From Ectobius pallidus (lineage: Eukaryota > Arthropoda > Insecta > Blattodea > Ectobiidae): a stretch of DNA of 64,000 bases. Positions within the stretch are counted from its first letter, which is position 1, and each line of letters starts with the position of its first letter. The translations under genes were made by a program, and so were the position numbers. Positions 20,500-30,967 of the stretch are shown in pieces. The stretch covers positions 154,055,269-154,119,268 of the forward strand of contig CAXKWD010000007.1 in the NCBI GenBank assembly GCA_964059195.1, written 5' to 3'. Below the pieces are notes generated by a model. It saw only the letters and a program-made list of their open reading frames with translations. It ran no database searches and was not told the origin of the DNA.

Positions 20500-20725
20500 G
20501 TGTTTAAACATCCACCCTACACCCTGCACCGTGCTCCCAGTGATTTCCATCTATTCCTACACCTCAATAAATGACAGAGAATGACAGCGAAACGGAGGTG
20601 ATTGTCACACAGTGGTTCAAATCCCAGGTGGCAGACTCCTACGACACAAGTGTTCAAAAGTTGGTCCCACGGTACGACAAAGACTCAATTCCGGTGGCGA
20701 ATATGTTGAAAAATAGCTGGACACT
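20500..20725 (+). pseudogene. Mariner transposase C-terminal piece (plus half)
   Basis: Plus-strand frame ..SDFHLF, a stop, then EVIVTQWFKSQVADSYDTS and KLVPRYDK. This is the usual C-terminus of a mariner transposase (VTQWLKSQ..DFY..GIQKLV.RYDKCL). A stop lies inside what should be coding sequence. Nearly the same tail occurs at 50735-50830. Confidence 0.75.
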
Positions 20726-21484
20726 TGCTGTATTTGTTGCAGTAAATATTTCCATGAAATTGTATTTTGTTTCTGTAAACGGCCCTAGGCAAACTTACTT
20801 TGTGGATGGCCCTCGTACTTCAAAGTTACGTTGTCTGTGGGTCCAGAATTATTAAGGCTTAATATAATAATTTATGGAAACCTCACTCGAAAAAACGAAT
20901 GTTTTCACAAGTGTTTGTTATGCGTTTTTAAAAATAATTGCCTTTTTCTCTAAAGCGTTTAGTAAATGTAGTTTGAATTTAAAGAGATGCTTGCTTCCTT
21001 TCAGCTCGGAATGTACATGGCCGGCGTGCAGTCCAGTGGGAACACAATGGCGTCAAAATTGTATAAATACGTAATAAAGTAGCGGTTGTGTACGCTGACA
21101 TATGCGGGAAATTTCAATTTACATTATTTCCTCCTCAGTTGGCTATTCTGAGCGTGGTAACTTCGTTACATGCGGCGCACAGGAGTGACTTGGAGCGAAA
21201 TGGAGACCTTTTTTTAAATTTTGAATTTACTATTTAACTCTCGTATAAACAATGCCAGACAGAAATAGTTCACTGAGGTACTAGCTGGGAGAGGCTCTTT
21301 AACATATGCAGTGGAAAGTCCGAATATAGAAAAATCAGGCGCTTGCGTCGAGTAGGCCTATACGATATCGAATCATACTTAGATATTGGATGAATTAAGT
21401 CGTATGTCAATATATAGAATTAAGAAAGAAGTAAAGGTACAGGTAAAATTTAAATAGTAAAATTCAACTAACAAGTATGATTAT

Positions 21485-22568
21485 TAGGGCCCGGATTCCT
21501 AGGTTTTAAACTATGGTACTTACGAATGTTGTTTCCGTGGATCGTAAGTTGACATTCCCGCACGCAATCTTGTGGCTATGGAAACAAAACAAATTTCCAT
21601 GTAAGAGTTTCCGTGCGGTAAGAATTTACTTACGCCACACCTCATAATACAACCCTTAATGGACAAGGCCCCCCAGGACAAATATTCGGTTCCCATAACA
21701 ACAAACACATGCGAATCACTTTCTGAAATAAACATCTTCAATAATGTATATACATAATATCTTCATGTAATATATCAATTAATATAATTAAATTGATATA
21801 AATAATCATCGTGCAAAAAATAGCATGCAATACTCGTGCCGTAAGCGCATAACGGAAAAAACTCGGCGCGAGCGCCTCGTTTTTTCAAACTCTTTCCTCG
21901 ATCCGTATGCATCGCTTACGGCACTTGTATCGCAATGCACTATTGTTCCTTGCTAGCTAATTTTGATATTTTAACATAATTATCCGACTCATTCTGATGG
22001 CAATCATATAGCCCAATCTTATAAAACTTAAAAGTGATAAAACGATTTAAAAAACTGAAAATGGCTGTAACTGTTTTTTTTTTTAAATATAAAAATTAGA
22101 TAAAATATTTAACAATTTGCAAATACTTTTTAAATATCTGCCTACAGTTTGCATATTGCTCATTGTCAGAGTATATTTTTGTAACAGGAAATTGTAATTT
22201 TGTCATTTTGTAAATGCTATTGACCCAGTAAAATAAATTTTATTCAACAAAAATCCCTGGTTTCTTTAGAAGCAAATTAAAGACATTCTTGAAAAGCTAA
22301 CACTTGACATTTATTCACAGTGTTTGTTTTCTATAAACTGTGGGAAATTAAGCAAAGAATGTTCATATAGTTTTTTGGTTAAGAGCCATGGAAATTGTAA
22401 GTAAAAATAAAATGAATAATTAATTAATATATTTGTTTAAATATGTCTATTATACGATAAAATTGATACTTAAAAACACTTGTCTGAAAATGGTAAAAAA
22501 ATAAAAGTGTTTTAACATGTTTAGAAAATTAATACAGAGTTTATAAAAACCTAAAAATCCGGGTCCTA
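21485..22568. mobile_element. hAT element (TAGGGCCCGG family), with repeat R inside
   Basis: Ends TAGGGCCCGGATTCCTAGG and complement of AACCTAAAAATCCGGGTCCTA; 8-bp duplication ATGATTAT (21477-21484, 22569-22576). The interior from 21946 matches the element at 41368-43786 (TTCCTTGCTAGCTAA, ACTCATTCTGATGGCA). A copy of repeat R interrupts it. Non-coding. Confidence 0.9.
21512..21945 (+). repeat. Dispersed repeat R, copy 2
   Basis: GGTACTTACGAATGTTG at the left and CGCTTACGGCACTTGTATCG at the right; closely related to 58953-59413. Comparison with 41399-41420 shows the host hAT was continuous (AAACTATTTTGTTCC). The flanking ACTAT may be a 5-bp duplication, but boundaries are ambiguous. Contains GTGCCGTAAGCG and its complement CGCTTACGGCAC. 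Confidence 0.75.
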
Positions 22569-22578
22569 ATGATTATCT

Positions 22579-23416
22579 TCTCTATATATATATAAAAGGC
22601 TTTGTCCTGACTGACTGAATGAATGACTGACTGACTGATTGACTGAATGACAGGAATCAACGTACAGCCTAAACTATAACAGGTAGAGACTTGGAATTTT
22701 GACAGTACCTTCGTTTCATAATGTAGGTGCTCACTAAGAAAGGGTTTTGAAAAATTCTGATTCTAAATGCCAAAAATTAAATGTTTTTGAAAATACTTAA
22801 TCCCTTTTTACATAGAATTATCAATTCCAAATCACAGAATATATTGTTGCCAAATGGTATCAGGTGGGCTTGGAAAAAACAAATGAAATGCACTTTTGAC
22901 AAATAAGAGAAGTTATCAAAATAATTCATGTTATAAATAAATAATACAGAATGAAATCCACTAAAATAATGGAATCACATAACTTTCTCTACCCTGGACA
23001 TAGAGAAAACAAAACGAGGTATGGTAATGTGTATATTATTATATTATATCGCAGGTTTTTGGAGAGAAAAGTATGAAAGTGATAATGCTTTATGGTAACA
23101 TAAGAGTGGGAAATTTCCCGCCTCGATATTACAATTTTATGTTACAGGAATTTCTGTTTCTTCTTATTTAAACCTCTACCAGGCTTGCTGTGCACTGTAC
23201 AAGCGATGGGATGCAAAATTCTAGATCCTCTATGAGCCATAAAAAATTATATCTAGCGTTTTCTGAGGGAATAGTTTGAGTGTAATAAGTCGTTCTTCCT
23301 ATTTCAAATTATAAATGCCTATATAAGGACCTAGAATTTAAAAGTGAAAATCCTTCATAAGCTAATTTCCAATTACAAAATACAAAACCCGGGCGACGCC
23401 GGGTCTTTTAAGCTAG
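22579..23416 (+). mobile_element. Helitron family 1, complete non-autonomous copy
   Basis: 5' end TCTCTATATATATATAAAAG; 3' end hairpin CCCGGGCGACGCCGGG, nine bases, then CTAG followed by T (23413-23417). These are Helitron hallmarks (TC start, CTRR end, insertion without target duplication). No open frame for a Rep/helicase. Family mates: 41567-42374 (complete), 34373-34683 and 40236-40796 (partial). Confidence 0.88.
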
Positions 23417-23689
23417 TATTCCTTATATGAAGCAATAAATTGTATCATAAGTTACAGGATTTGATATAATGAAGTGAAAATCTGCAAAGAACGCAAAGGA
23501 TGCAGTAAGGTTCGAAGGTAAGGTTCGTCTTAATAAATGTGTTTTTAGGCTAGATGCGTAATGTACTATTTAACTTAAGCCAGGTAGTGATCGGAACCTA
23601 TTATTTATTTTAAGAAAGGGTGCAAAAAATTCAAGGTTCCATCAAGTGTAGGTATAAGTTACTCCTTTTTTAATAGCCTATCCCGCTAA

Positions 23690-24745
23690 TAGGCTCGGAG
23701 TTTCGTCCAAATCGAACAATGTTTGGCCATTTAGGCTTATATTCATTATCCCTCTTCCATCTAGGTTGAAAATTTCAGATGTCTGCGTGCCTTGACATTA
23801 TAAACAAATGAATCGACCAGGGTAGGCTTACAAAATTCAAGAGATCGCGATGCTTTTATTTCCAAGGTAGGCCTATGGCAAAAATAGGCAAAGCCACCTG
23901 CAATTGATTTGACAATTGAAATGTATTACTAAAAACTGAAGCTTCGAAAGCTAAAAAAAATGCACGTTTTCTGTCCGTTATTCACTCATAACTCGCGAAC
24001 AAAAGCTAAAATAAAAAATCCGGCTTCGAGGTGCATTTGCTTACCCTTATGTCCCTCTACCGTATTTTACGGACCAAAAGACGCACCATGATTTTAGCAT
24101 GGAAGTTTAAAGGAAAAGAAATTTAAAGTGATGCTAAACCAAAACTTTTAAAGGGAATAATATACTTCATTGCATAAACAAATTATAACCTTGTGCAATG
24201 GAATCAGTGTAAATAACATCTAACTTAAAACCTGCGTTTTACGAAAACCCCTTCTGTACAGGTGGCATCGCGTAAATTTTAACAACTAATTTCCCATGGA
24301 AGATTGAAAATACTTTTACACCCTCCAATCCTAAATTCAGCATACAGTAAGTGTAATGAGACGAGGCTGTTTAGAGGTCATTGCCTTCATTTAAACCACC
24401 CGTCATAGACAATCCTTTCGTATAAAAGAACTCAACATTCCTTTCTTTTCGCATTGAATACCCTCATTTTACGATTGTGACAAGTGCACTGAAGTAGGCC
24501 TACAGCCTGCCAAAATTTATAACAATCTTGTCTTTTAAAACACCTTGTTTATAAATATGATATTCCGGCAATATTTACCATAATTTTAATTTTTTAAATG
24601 TACTTTATGCCATTAGACGCACCCAACTTTCAAGGCTCTGTTTTCAAAGTAAAAAAGTGCTTCTTATGGTCCGTAAAATACGGTATGTTTAAAATTTCAG
24701 ATTTCTGCGTTCAGCAGATTTCGCTGGGCATCGCGGTTCACCTTG
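23690..24745 (-). mobile_element. Helitron family 2 fragment with a MITE inside
   Basis: Matches other minus-strand copies (39040-39530, 60560-60970) from CGAACAATGTTTGGCCAT to TTCGCTGGGCATCGCGG. Both true ends are missing. It is split by the TA-flanked MITE 24060-24683, and carries a TAGGCCTA at 23868-23875 absent from the sister copies. Confidence 0.85.
24060..24683. mobile_element. Tc1/mariner-type MITE (CCGTATTTTACGGACC ends)
   Basis: Inverted ends CCGTATTTTACGGACCAAAA and complement of TATGGTCCGTAAAATACGG; TA on each side (24058-24059, 24684-24685). The empty site (CACCTATGTTTAAAATTTC) is present in sister Helitrons. Non-coding, 624 bp. Confidence 0.92.
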
Positions 24746-24785
24746 TACATACTTAATTTTTCTCGGAATTAAGCTAGAATTCTAC

Positions 24786-25190
24786 ATGAATGTGTACTGT
24801 ATGTATTTAATAAAAAAAATGTTACGAAGTATTTTAATCCTGGAGGGATTACTATGAAAACACTGACGCCTCCCCAGGGACTGATAAACTTCACTAATAA
24901 TCAGTAATAACGTGTTACAATACTCAGTAAAAGGATAAAAAGTCTTTGCGAAACAGCAGCAAAAACTTTACACTGCCTCATCCGATAAAATCCAATGCGA
25001 TTTGACATATAAAACAAAATAGAGTGTTGGGAATTGTTTTCCCGTAACGATGAGAATTATAATTATACCCGTGTGATGTAGCTTAACGCTGATTTACTGT
25101 TTTTGATATAATTGTTTGGTACAACTGAGTAAGCTTGATAAATATATTTTAATGATCCCCATAGAGCTACATATACGCAGTATTTTTTTT
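24786..25190. other. Gap, no recognised feature
   Basis: A+T-rich; no repeat termini or notable open frame. Confidence 0.4.
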
Positions 25191-25194
25191 TATT

Positions 25195-25380
25195 ATTTCA
25201 GCTGCATTTATAATTCTTTTAGCTACGAGGTCATATCAGGAGTTCGGGGTCTGTTTCTATACAGTAGGGTAGGCCATGGAACTATTGACTGTCAATTATT
25301 TTCTATTGTTAGTTTATTTTTTATGGAGTAAATTTCAACTGATATTATTTTAAATGGACACGACACTTGTGAGGACGATT
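25195..25380 (+). repeat. Repeat Z / SINE A body relative
   Basis: TTTTAGCTACGAGGTCATAT, GGAGTTCGGGGTCTG and ATGGAGTAAATTTCAACTGA match 18350-18490 and 25960-26180. Confidence 0.65.
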
Positions 25381-25384
25381 TATG

Positions 25385-25945
25385 GTATATATATATATCT
25401 TTACACGCTAGCGGCCGTAATTTTCAAGATATTTGAACCAAATTTTATTATGTTATTTCTAGGCCCAATAGTTCGGACAAGTTCGTTAATGAGCAAAATT
25501 GGCCCAAGGGGGTGGTCGGGGGGGGGATTGAAATTTTAAAACATTTATATCTCGGCCCCTATGAAGTATAGAGGGAAAATTTGTTTGAATAAATTAGAGT
25601 ACTCTCTATAGAGTTCACAGTGACATCAACGATTCGGGGGTTTTGGGGGTATGAGTGGGGTGGGAGGATGGAAATTCGAAATTTTTGAAACTACGTCTTG
25701 TGGGGTATCGTTGAAAAGCTCTTGATGAGTACTCTACAAATCAATAACTGATTTCTTGATAGTGCTCATATAAGGTAAGATTTGAATGTTTGAAAAAGTG
25801 CTCTTTCCTCTTTTTTGCAGTTATTATTGCGGGTTTTCTCAATGCCAAGGCTAAAGAAGAAGAGTGCTACGAAGCGACAGTAAATTAAACCAAAAGCACT
25901 TTGAAATCTACCTCAGCCTGTAGGCTTGCCTAAAGGGATTTTTTT
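25385..25945 (+). repeat. Repeat X copy 1
   Basis: About 560 bp nearly identical, in reverse orientation, to 38003-38570 (CTTTACACGCTAGCGGCCGT, TTTTATTATGTTATTTCTAG, GAGTACTCTCTATAGAGTTC, CAAGGCTAAAGAAGAAGAGT). It contains G-rich runs (25501-25530, 25635-25665). No terminal repeats or coding capacity recognised; class unknown. Confidence 0.8.
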
Positions 25946-26063
25946 AATTCAGCTGTGTTTATACTCCTTTCAGCTACGAGGCCATATCAGGATTTCAGGA
26001 TCTGTGTCTGTACAGTAAGGGAGGCCATGGAACTATTGATTGTCAATTATTTTCTATTGTTAG

Positions 26064-26131
26064 ACCGCCTGCCTGGTCTTGTGTTTAGCGTACTACAGAT
26101 CCGTAGGCCCGGGTTCGATCGTTTAGTTTAG
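26064..26131 (+). mobile_element. SINE B, 68-bp deletion derivative
   Basis: The head CCTGGTCTTGTGTTTAGCG and B-box GGGTTCGATC are joined directly to the 3' tail GTTTAGTTTAG. It is inserted in repeat Z between GTTAG and TGTATTTT; the empty site is seen at 18460-18475. A TTAG repeat flanks it. Confidence 0.75.
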
Positions 26132-26352
26132 TGTATTTTATGGAGTAAATTTCAACTGATATTAATTTAAATGGATTTGATACAGGATGAAATGGTGAGG
26201 ATGATTCATGGTATGTAAATATCCAATTCGGCATTTGCATTACGACTGGGGAAACCATGAAAAAACCTATGTCAAATTGGCCGACCACGGGATTTAAATC
26301 TGGGACCTCCCGAAGGAGTGTCCAAGACTTTAGTTACCATCTCGGCCACCTC
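26128..26352 (-). mobile_element. SINE A, near-complete copy
   Basis: Minus strand: head GGTGGCCGAGATGGTAACT, B-box region GATTTAAATCCC, GGCCAATTTGACATAGG, TGGTTTCCCCAGTCGTAA, then GAATTGGATATTTACATACC and CATTTCATCCTGTATCAAAT. This gives the full order of the family; other fragments are 11619-11752, 18470-18715 and 19070-19130. Confidence 0.85.
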
Positions 26353-26850
26353 GCTCGGTTATATTTTCTTGTTATGAAAGTAATGGCACAAAATTGATGA
26401 ATTATGACTGGGAAATGGTGGATGTAAAGTAAAAATAAATCGGTAAGTAAATGTGAAGAGAGATTTGTGGTTTGGCTCCAAGGCAAGAGCTACATTGATT
26501 AGGTATGGACAACAGATGATGGAATAACCAGGTTATGTCAACACAGATGTCTGAGGGATATCCGTGCTGAGTCAATAAATGTATCATGAGGGTAAACATC
26601 GATAAGCGGATCACACATTGCAATAAAATTCGTGGAATGTTACAGTGGAATAAACTGATTTGATTCTGAAACAATCTCTTGAAATGTAAATAGGTTGGAT
26701 ATTAATTAAAACCAAGAAAAACATAATTATAGTCCAGTTATAGCCCAATGCACCAAAGAAATCAGAGAAAGGATTGCTATGGCTAAAATAGCCTTCAACA
26801 AAAATAGAAATATACTCACAGGAAAACTAAATTTGTAGCTAAGAAAAAAA
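26353..26850. other. Gap, weak LINE-like end
   Basis: The last 100 bp may continue the LINE tail that follows (AAAATAGCCTTCAACAAAAA). Otherwise nothing recognised. Confidence 0.35.
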
Positions 26851-26852
26851 CT

Positions 26853-27345
26853 GATGAGATGCTACGTTTGGAGTGTAGCTTTGTATGGAGCCGAAACATG
26901 GACACTCATGAAAAGGGAAAAGAAATATCTGGAGAGCTTTGAGTTGTATGGAGCCGAAACATGGACACTCAGGAAAAGAAATATCTGGAGAGCTTTGAGA
27001 TGTGGTGTTGGAGGAGGATGGAGAGGATTCGATGGACGGATAAAATCACAAATGAAGAAGTTTTAAGAAGAGTGGAAGAAAAAAGACACATCTTGCAAGA
27101 TGTAAGAGTGAGAAAAGCCAACTGGATGGGGCACATTATGAGAAGAAGAGGACTCTTGCTAGATGCCATAGAAGGAAAAATAGAAGGAAAGAGAAGACTA
27201 GGAAGAAGAAGAATTGAGATACTGGATGACATCAAGAAGAAAAGAAATTATGGAGAGTTAAAGCATGCAGCAGAAAATAGAAGGAGCTGGAAAATGGAAT
27301 TTTACATAGGAGTGTAGACCTGCCGTAAGGCAGAAGTACCATGAA
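26853..27345 (+). pseudogene. LINE L2 family reverse transcriptase tail
   Basis: Frames containing CYVWSVALYGAETWTL, LESFEMWCWRRMERI, RWTDKITNEEVL, KANWMGHIMRR, then LLDAIEGKIEGKRR and IEILDDIKKK. These are classic C-terminal blocks of a different insect LINE family from the HVARMGEER one. The YGAETWTL block occurs twice in tandem (about 26885 and 26950), so a short duplication has broken the frame. No upstream catalytic domain. Confidence 0.85.
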
Positions 27346-27603
27346 TGAATGAATGAGTTATTCATTGCATGGCCAGGCGGCTTCATTTTGTTAGGGCGAA
27401 AAGTTTGCCGACAGCTCAACTAATGCTCTTTATTTTTACCGCACCAATCATCTAGTTACCCCAGTCAATCAAAATCTAAAAATGTCCTGTGACGGCTTTG
27501 ACAGCTACTCGTCAACTCCGCGTGGAGTGAAACGCGAGGTTGCAAGATCAAGTTACATGCGAATTGATTAAAGCTAGGGAAGAACTGAGGTCAGTGATAA
27601 CCA

Positions 27604-27872
27604 GGGCCCGGATTTGAAGGTTTTAACCTATTTTTTCCCCAGATTTCTAATTAGAACATTTTAAAGTACTTTCCCGTTTCATGGCCCTTGCTTCCGAATA
27701 TATGAATCTTACCAGAACCTAAAAAGGGCTAAATCGGACTGAAGAGCCTAAAAGGGGCTAAGAAGCACTTTTGCTGAAAACTAGGGGCTAAGGAGGACTT
27801 TTGCTGAAAAACTAGGGACTAAATTTACAAAATACAAATCCCAGGCGACCCCGGGCCTTTTCAGATAGGCCT
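27604..27872 (+). repeat. hAT end fused to a Helitron-like tail
   Basis: Begins CAGGGCCCGGATTTGAAGG like the hAT families, then ends CCAGGCGACCCCGGGCCTTT, a Helitron family 1 tail without a clean CTAG. A unit CTAAG(A/G)A(G/C)..CTTTTGCTGAAAA is repeated twice (27758-27825). Confidence 0.55.
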
Positions 27873-28094
27873 AGTCTTCTATAATATTAAAATATCTTGT
27901 GTATAAGAACTATTTCTCCATATTAAAATTCCATAATTTAATACACTCTGGAAATATGAAAGATATGAAATCCTCACATACTCAGATGAAACACAGTTAA
28001 CTAAATTTCTGAACATAAATACAACCCTAGACAATTAATGTTGCGATTTAGAAGTAATGACCTCTTTAGAACTATCTTTCTTATTGAAAACGCC

Positions 28095-28180
28095 GGTCTA
28101 CTTAGCCGCGGTAGGCCTTGGATCCGTGGTGAAGGAGGCTGTGGGTTCGAGTCCCACCTCGGGCATGAGTGTTTGTGTGA
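28095..28180 (+). mobile_element. tRNA-like SINE C head
   Basis: A perfect T-arm GTGGGTTCGAGTCCCAC with B-box, preceded by TTAGCCGCGGTAGGCC and followed by CTCGGGCATGAGTG..GTGTG. This layout occurs in insect SINEs; the D-arm and anticodon arm are too degenerate for a tRNA gene. Confidence 0.65.
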
Positions 28181-28185
28181 AAAAG

Positions 28186-28491
28186 AAGACCTGGGATTTT
28201 AGGCTCTAAAAAAATTAGTTTAGGCACCTAAAATAAGCTTTTAAAACAAGTAAATAGGCTTTTAAAAGATAAAATAGGCACTTAAAATAAGCTTTCAAAA
28301 TGTGTAAATAGACAGAAAATAGGCTTTAAAATACTACAATATGTTGTTAAACTGTAACGTGATCTTTTTTATTGTAAAAAAGTGGTATACTTATTCTCAA
28401 CAGAAATAATTGCAAAATTAAGACAATTAAAAATATATTTACAAAAAACAGTTTTGGATTACATGAAAAATAGACACAGTATGCCCCTTCT

Positions 28492-28540
<49 letters not shown>

Positions 28541-28559
28541 AACATATATATATATACAA

Positions 28560-28605
<46 letters not shown>

Positions 28606-28949
28606 GCTACTTGTTTTGAGCGAATACTCCCCCGTCACTCAGCAATCCATGGTGACAATTGTTTGGGAAAATCAAGTTTCTGTGAAAAATCCACCCTTTG
28701 CTGTTCTGCTCTTCATTCAGGGATGTCCAATAAATGATTGTAAAAGTTACAGAGGTTGGATCTTATTTTAAATGTACAAAATAGGCATTTTAGGCACTAA
28801 AATAGTAAAAATAGACTCAAGAGGTCCAAATAGGCATTTTAGGGCTCTATAAATATAAGTGATATATCATGAAATGTCAACATATTTTAAAAATTTCATG
28901 TTATTTCGTAAGGAACAAAATAGGCATTTGCCTTAAAATCCCAGGTCTA
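28186..28949. mobile_element. hAT-type element (AGACCTGGGATTTTAGG family), copy 1
   Basis: Inverted ends AGACCTGGGATTTTAGGC and complement of GCCTTAAAATCCCAGGTCTA; relative of 61442-62068, where the target duplication is clearer. Subterminal CTAAAATAGGC motifs are abundant. A TA array (28494-28605) is inside. Its left flank is the SINE C head. Confidence 0.8.
28494..28605. repeat. TA dinucleotide microsatellite
   Basis: Three runs of TA units broken by GTCAACA and CAAATA; accounts for the IYIYIY-rich chance frame here. Absent from the sister hAT copy at 61442-62068. Confidence 0.95.
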
Positions 28950-28954
28950 GTAAT

Positions 28955-29934
28955 AAGGAAAAAACAGTGATATTTTTATAGTACAGAATTAGTCTACTTC
29001 AGACTGTCACTGTTAAAACTTAGCTCCGATCTGTAGTAACCATTTAATCGCATCCTTTATTACCTCTGAGTTTCCTAAGCGAATTAAGGGTTTCAGTCTA
29101 GCGAATTTATCGATTAAAAAGAGCAGGAATCCTCTTACAGATACCACTTAGAACGAACCGTATCCATGAAGAAACAGCGGGAAATTGGTGGTGGAACTTT
29201 GTTCTACACGAACTGATTCAATTTGGCTTATCGGCTGTATGATATCCCTTGGGATACACAACTGTTTGACCTTACCCGCTCTTACTTGAGAGAGAGCAAC
29301 ATCAGACAATATTCTTTTCAGAACCTATTGTCCTTTGTATATGTTACGGTCAGTCTGATTATTCAGGGCAGTTTTCATAATGTTTGGTCATTCAATCATA
29401 AAATCATAAAATCATAAAATTTTATGATCATAACTATATACTATATACCTTCGTTTTCAATCCTGGAAAATCCTTTTGCTGTTGATGTTGTGGGCAATGG
29501 CTGTCCTGTTTCATCACCAATTACAAAGGATACAGTTGGAGTAGAGTTGGAGCTAGTAGAACTATAAGAGGACGAAGGTCTAAAAGGACTTAATCAAGGT
29601 GGCATTTCGGCCATAGAATTTTAGAAGAAAGTTCCAGAAGAAAAATACCTACTAACAAAAGAGGGTGCTAAGAAACTTATCTCGATATTTGGGACTACTT
29701 ATGTGTGTGAATCTCTGTACTGAACGCTTAAGTTCATTAAATATAAATATAGATCTGAACTAACTGATGAACATTTAAGTGAACTCGTGCGAACTGCGCT
29801 TACCAATTACCAGCCAGATAAAAAAAAAAAAAAAAAAAAATTAAAAAAAAAAAAAAATTAACACTCGAAAGGAAGTTCTCAAAAGTAAAAGCTTATTTCT
29901 TGTTGTGTAATTGAACAATAATATTTATGTGTAC
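28955..29934. other. Gap, no recognised feature
   Basis: Contains poly-A runs at 29820-29858. No terminal repeats or coding similarity seen. Confidence 0.4.
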
Positions 29935-30235
29935 GAGGGTTCGCCGTAGCGTGGTGGTTGAGGCGCTGCTACAAACCGGAAGGTGGCGGGTTCGATTCCC
30001 GATGAGGTCGTTGGAGTTTTTCAATTGGCCTAATCCTTCTGGTGGCACTCAGCCTCCAACAGAAATGAGTACCAGGAGCAATCCTGGGGGTAAAGGCGGC
30101 CGGTGCGTAAGGCTGACAACCTTACCACCTTCACGTGCCGAATGTCCAAAATCTGAGATCCTCAACCTCCTGGAATCCTCTGGGTCTCCATGGCCTGTAT
30201 AGGGATCACTTTACTTTACTTTACATTTACAGCAA
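29935..30235 (+). mobile_element. tRNA-derived SINE D
   Basis: A-box GTGGTTGAGGCGCTG, B-box GGGTTCGATTCCCG, then a G+C-rich body with CAGCCTCCAACAGAAATGAG and a CTTTA-repeat tail (ACTTTACTTTACTTTAC). An open frame of 91 codons across it is not meaningful. Confidence 0.85.
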
Positions 30236-30330
30236 AAACAATAAGGTTCGCTTCGAACAGCTTCATAAATTTGCGGGTCCCAAAGTTAAAGGTTAGTGGC
30301 CACCCCTGACATATTTAATAATACAAGCAG

Positions 30331-30427
30331 GGCCCGGATTTGGATGACCTAAAATTACTTTTAAAAATTAGCTATAAAATGACAACAAAAATACAAAAAA
30401 GACCCAAAAACCTGTATAAGTTATAAA
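30331..30427 (+). repeat. hAT left end fragment
   Basis: CAGGGCCCGGATTTGGATGA followed by AAATGACAACAAAAATAC matches 7815 and 13254. It is cut by the hAT at 30428-30895; the right terminus was not found beyond it. Confidence 0.65.
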
Positions 30428-30895
30428 TAGGGAGCGGATTTCTATGACCTAAAAATAGGATATATGCATGAATTTATGACCTAAAAAACATTAAAATATG
30501 ACCAATAAAATTTAAAATATGATACGCTGCTGACTTACAAATTGTGTGCATTTTTTAAAGTTTCATTACAATATATTTTATTAAAATATAGTGTTAATTA
30601 TTTAAAATAGCTGTAAGTTCTCAACAGGTATAATTATAATGCAAAATTTACAAAATATGACATGAAAAATCAAAATTTCTTTAATATGCACACAAATATG
30701 CAAAAAATATGACATAAATATGCATATTCATACTAAATATTCTACAATAGTTGAACATTTCCTAAATATGCAGTTACATGCACAATAAAAGCCGTTCCAT
30801 TTTTACCAGGATGCTTGGAATCGGGTTTAAATTAGTGGGAACCCTGAAATAATGCATAGGGGAAAAATATGACATGTCATAGAAATCCGCCCCTT
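30428..30895. mobile_element. Non-autonomous hAT element (AGGGGCGGATTTCTATGAC ends)
   Basis: Left end TAGGGAGCGGATTTCTATGA, right end complement AAGGGGCGGATTTCTATGAC; perfect 8-bp duplication GTTATAAA (30420-30427, 30896-30903). Inserted in another hAT fragment. Non-coding. Confidence 0.9.
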
Positions 30896-30903
30896 GTTAT
30901 AAA

Positions 30904-30967
30904 CATAAGTTTACTTCGAAATACAAGTAAAATACGAAACCCCGCGATGCCGGGTCTTTTAGTCTAG
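30904..30967 (+). repeat. Helitron family 1-like 3' end
   Basis: AAACCCCGCGATGCCGGGTC, then TTTTAGT and CTAG followed by T (30964-30968). Only the tail is recognisable. Confidence 0.6.

Larger units (their letters stand above)
20245..20815. mobile_element. Palindromic mariner remnant 2
   Basis: The left half (to about 20479) is a mariner 3' part on the minus strand and the right half is the matching 3' part on the plus strand. Each has the GATTTCCATCT..A.C.CA block and TCACACAGTGGTTCA. The right end, TGGATGGCCCTCG followed by TA (20816-20817), is a mariner terminus. The left terminus is lost. Confidence 0.8.

Noticed and set aside
28382..28771. 129-codon frame rich in Ile-Tyr
   Set aside because: Produced by the TA microsatellite inside a hAT element.
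29927..30202. 91-codon frame
   Set aside because: It is the translation of SINE D (A-box, B-box and CTTTA tail), not a gene.
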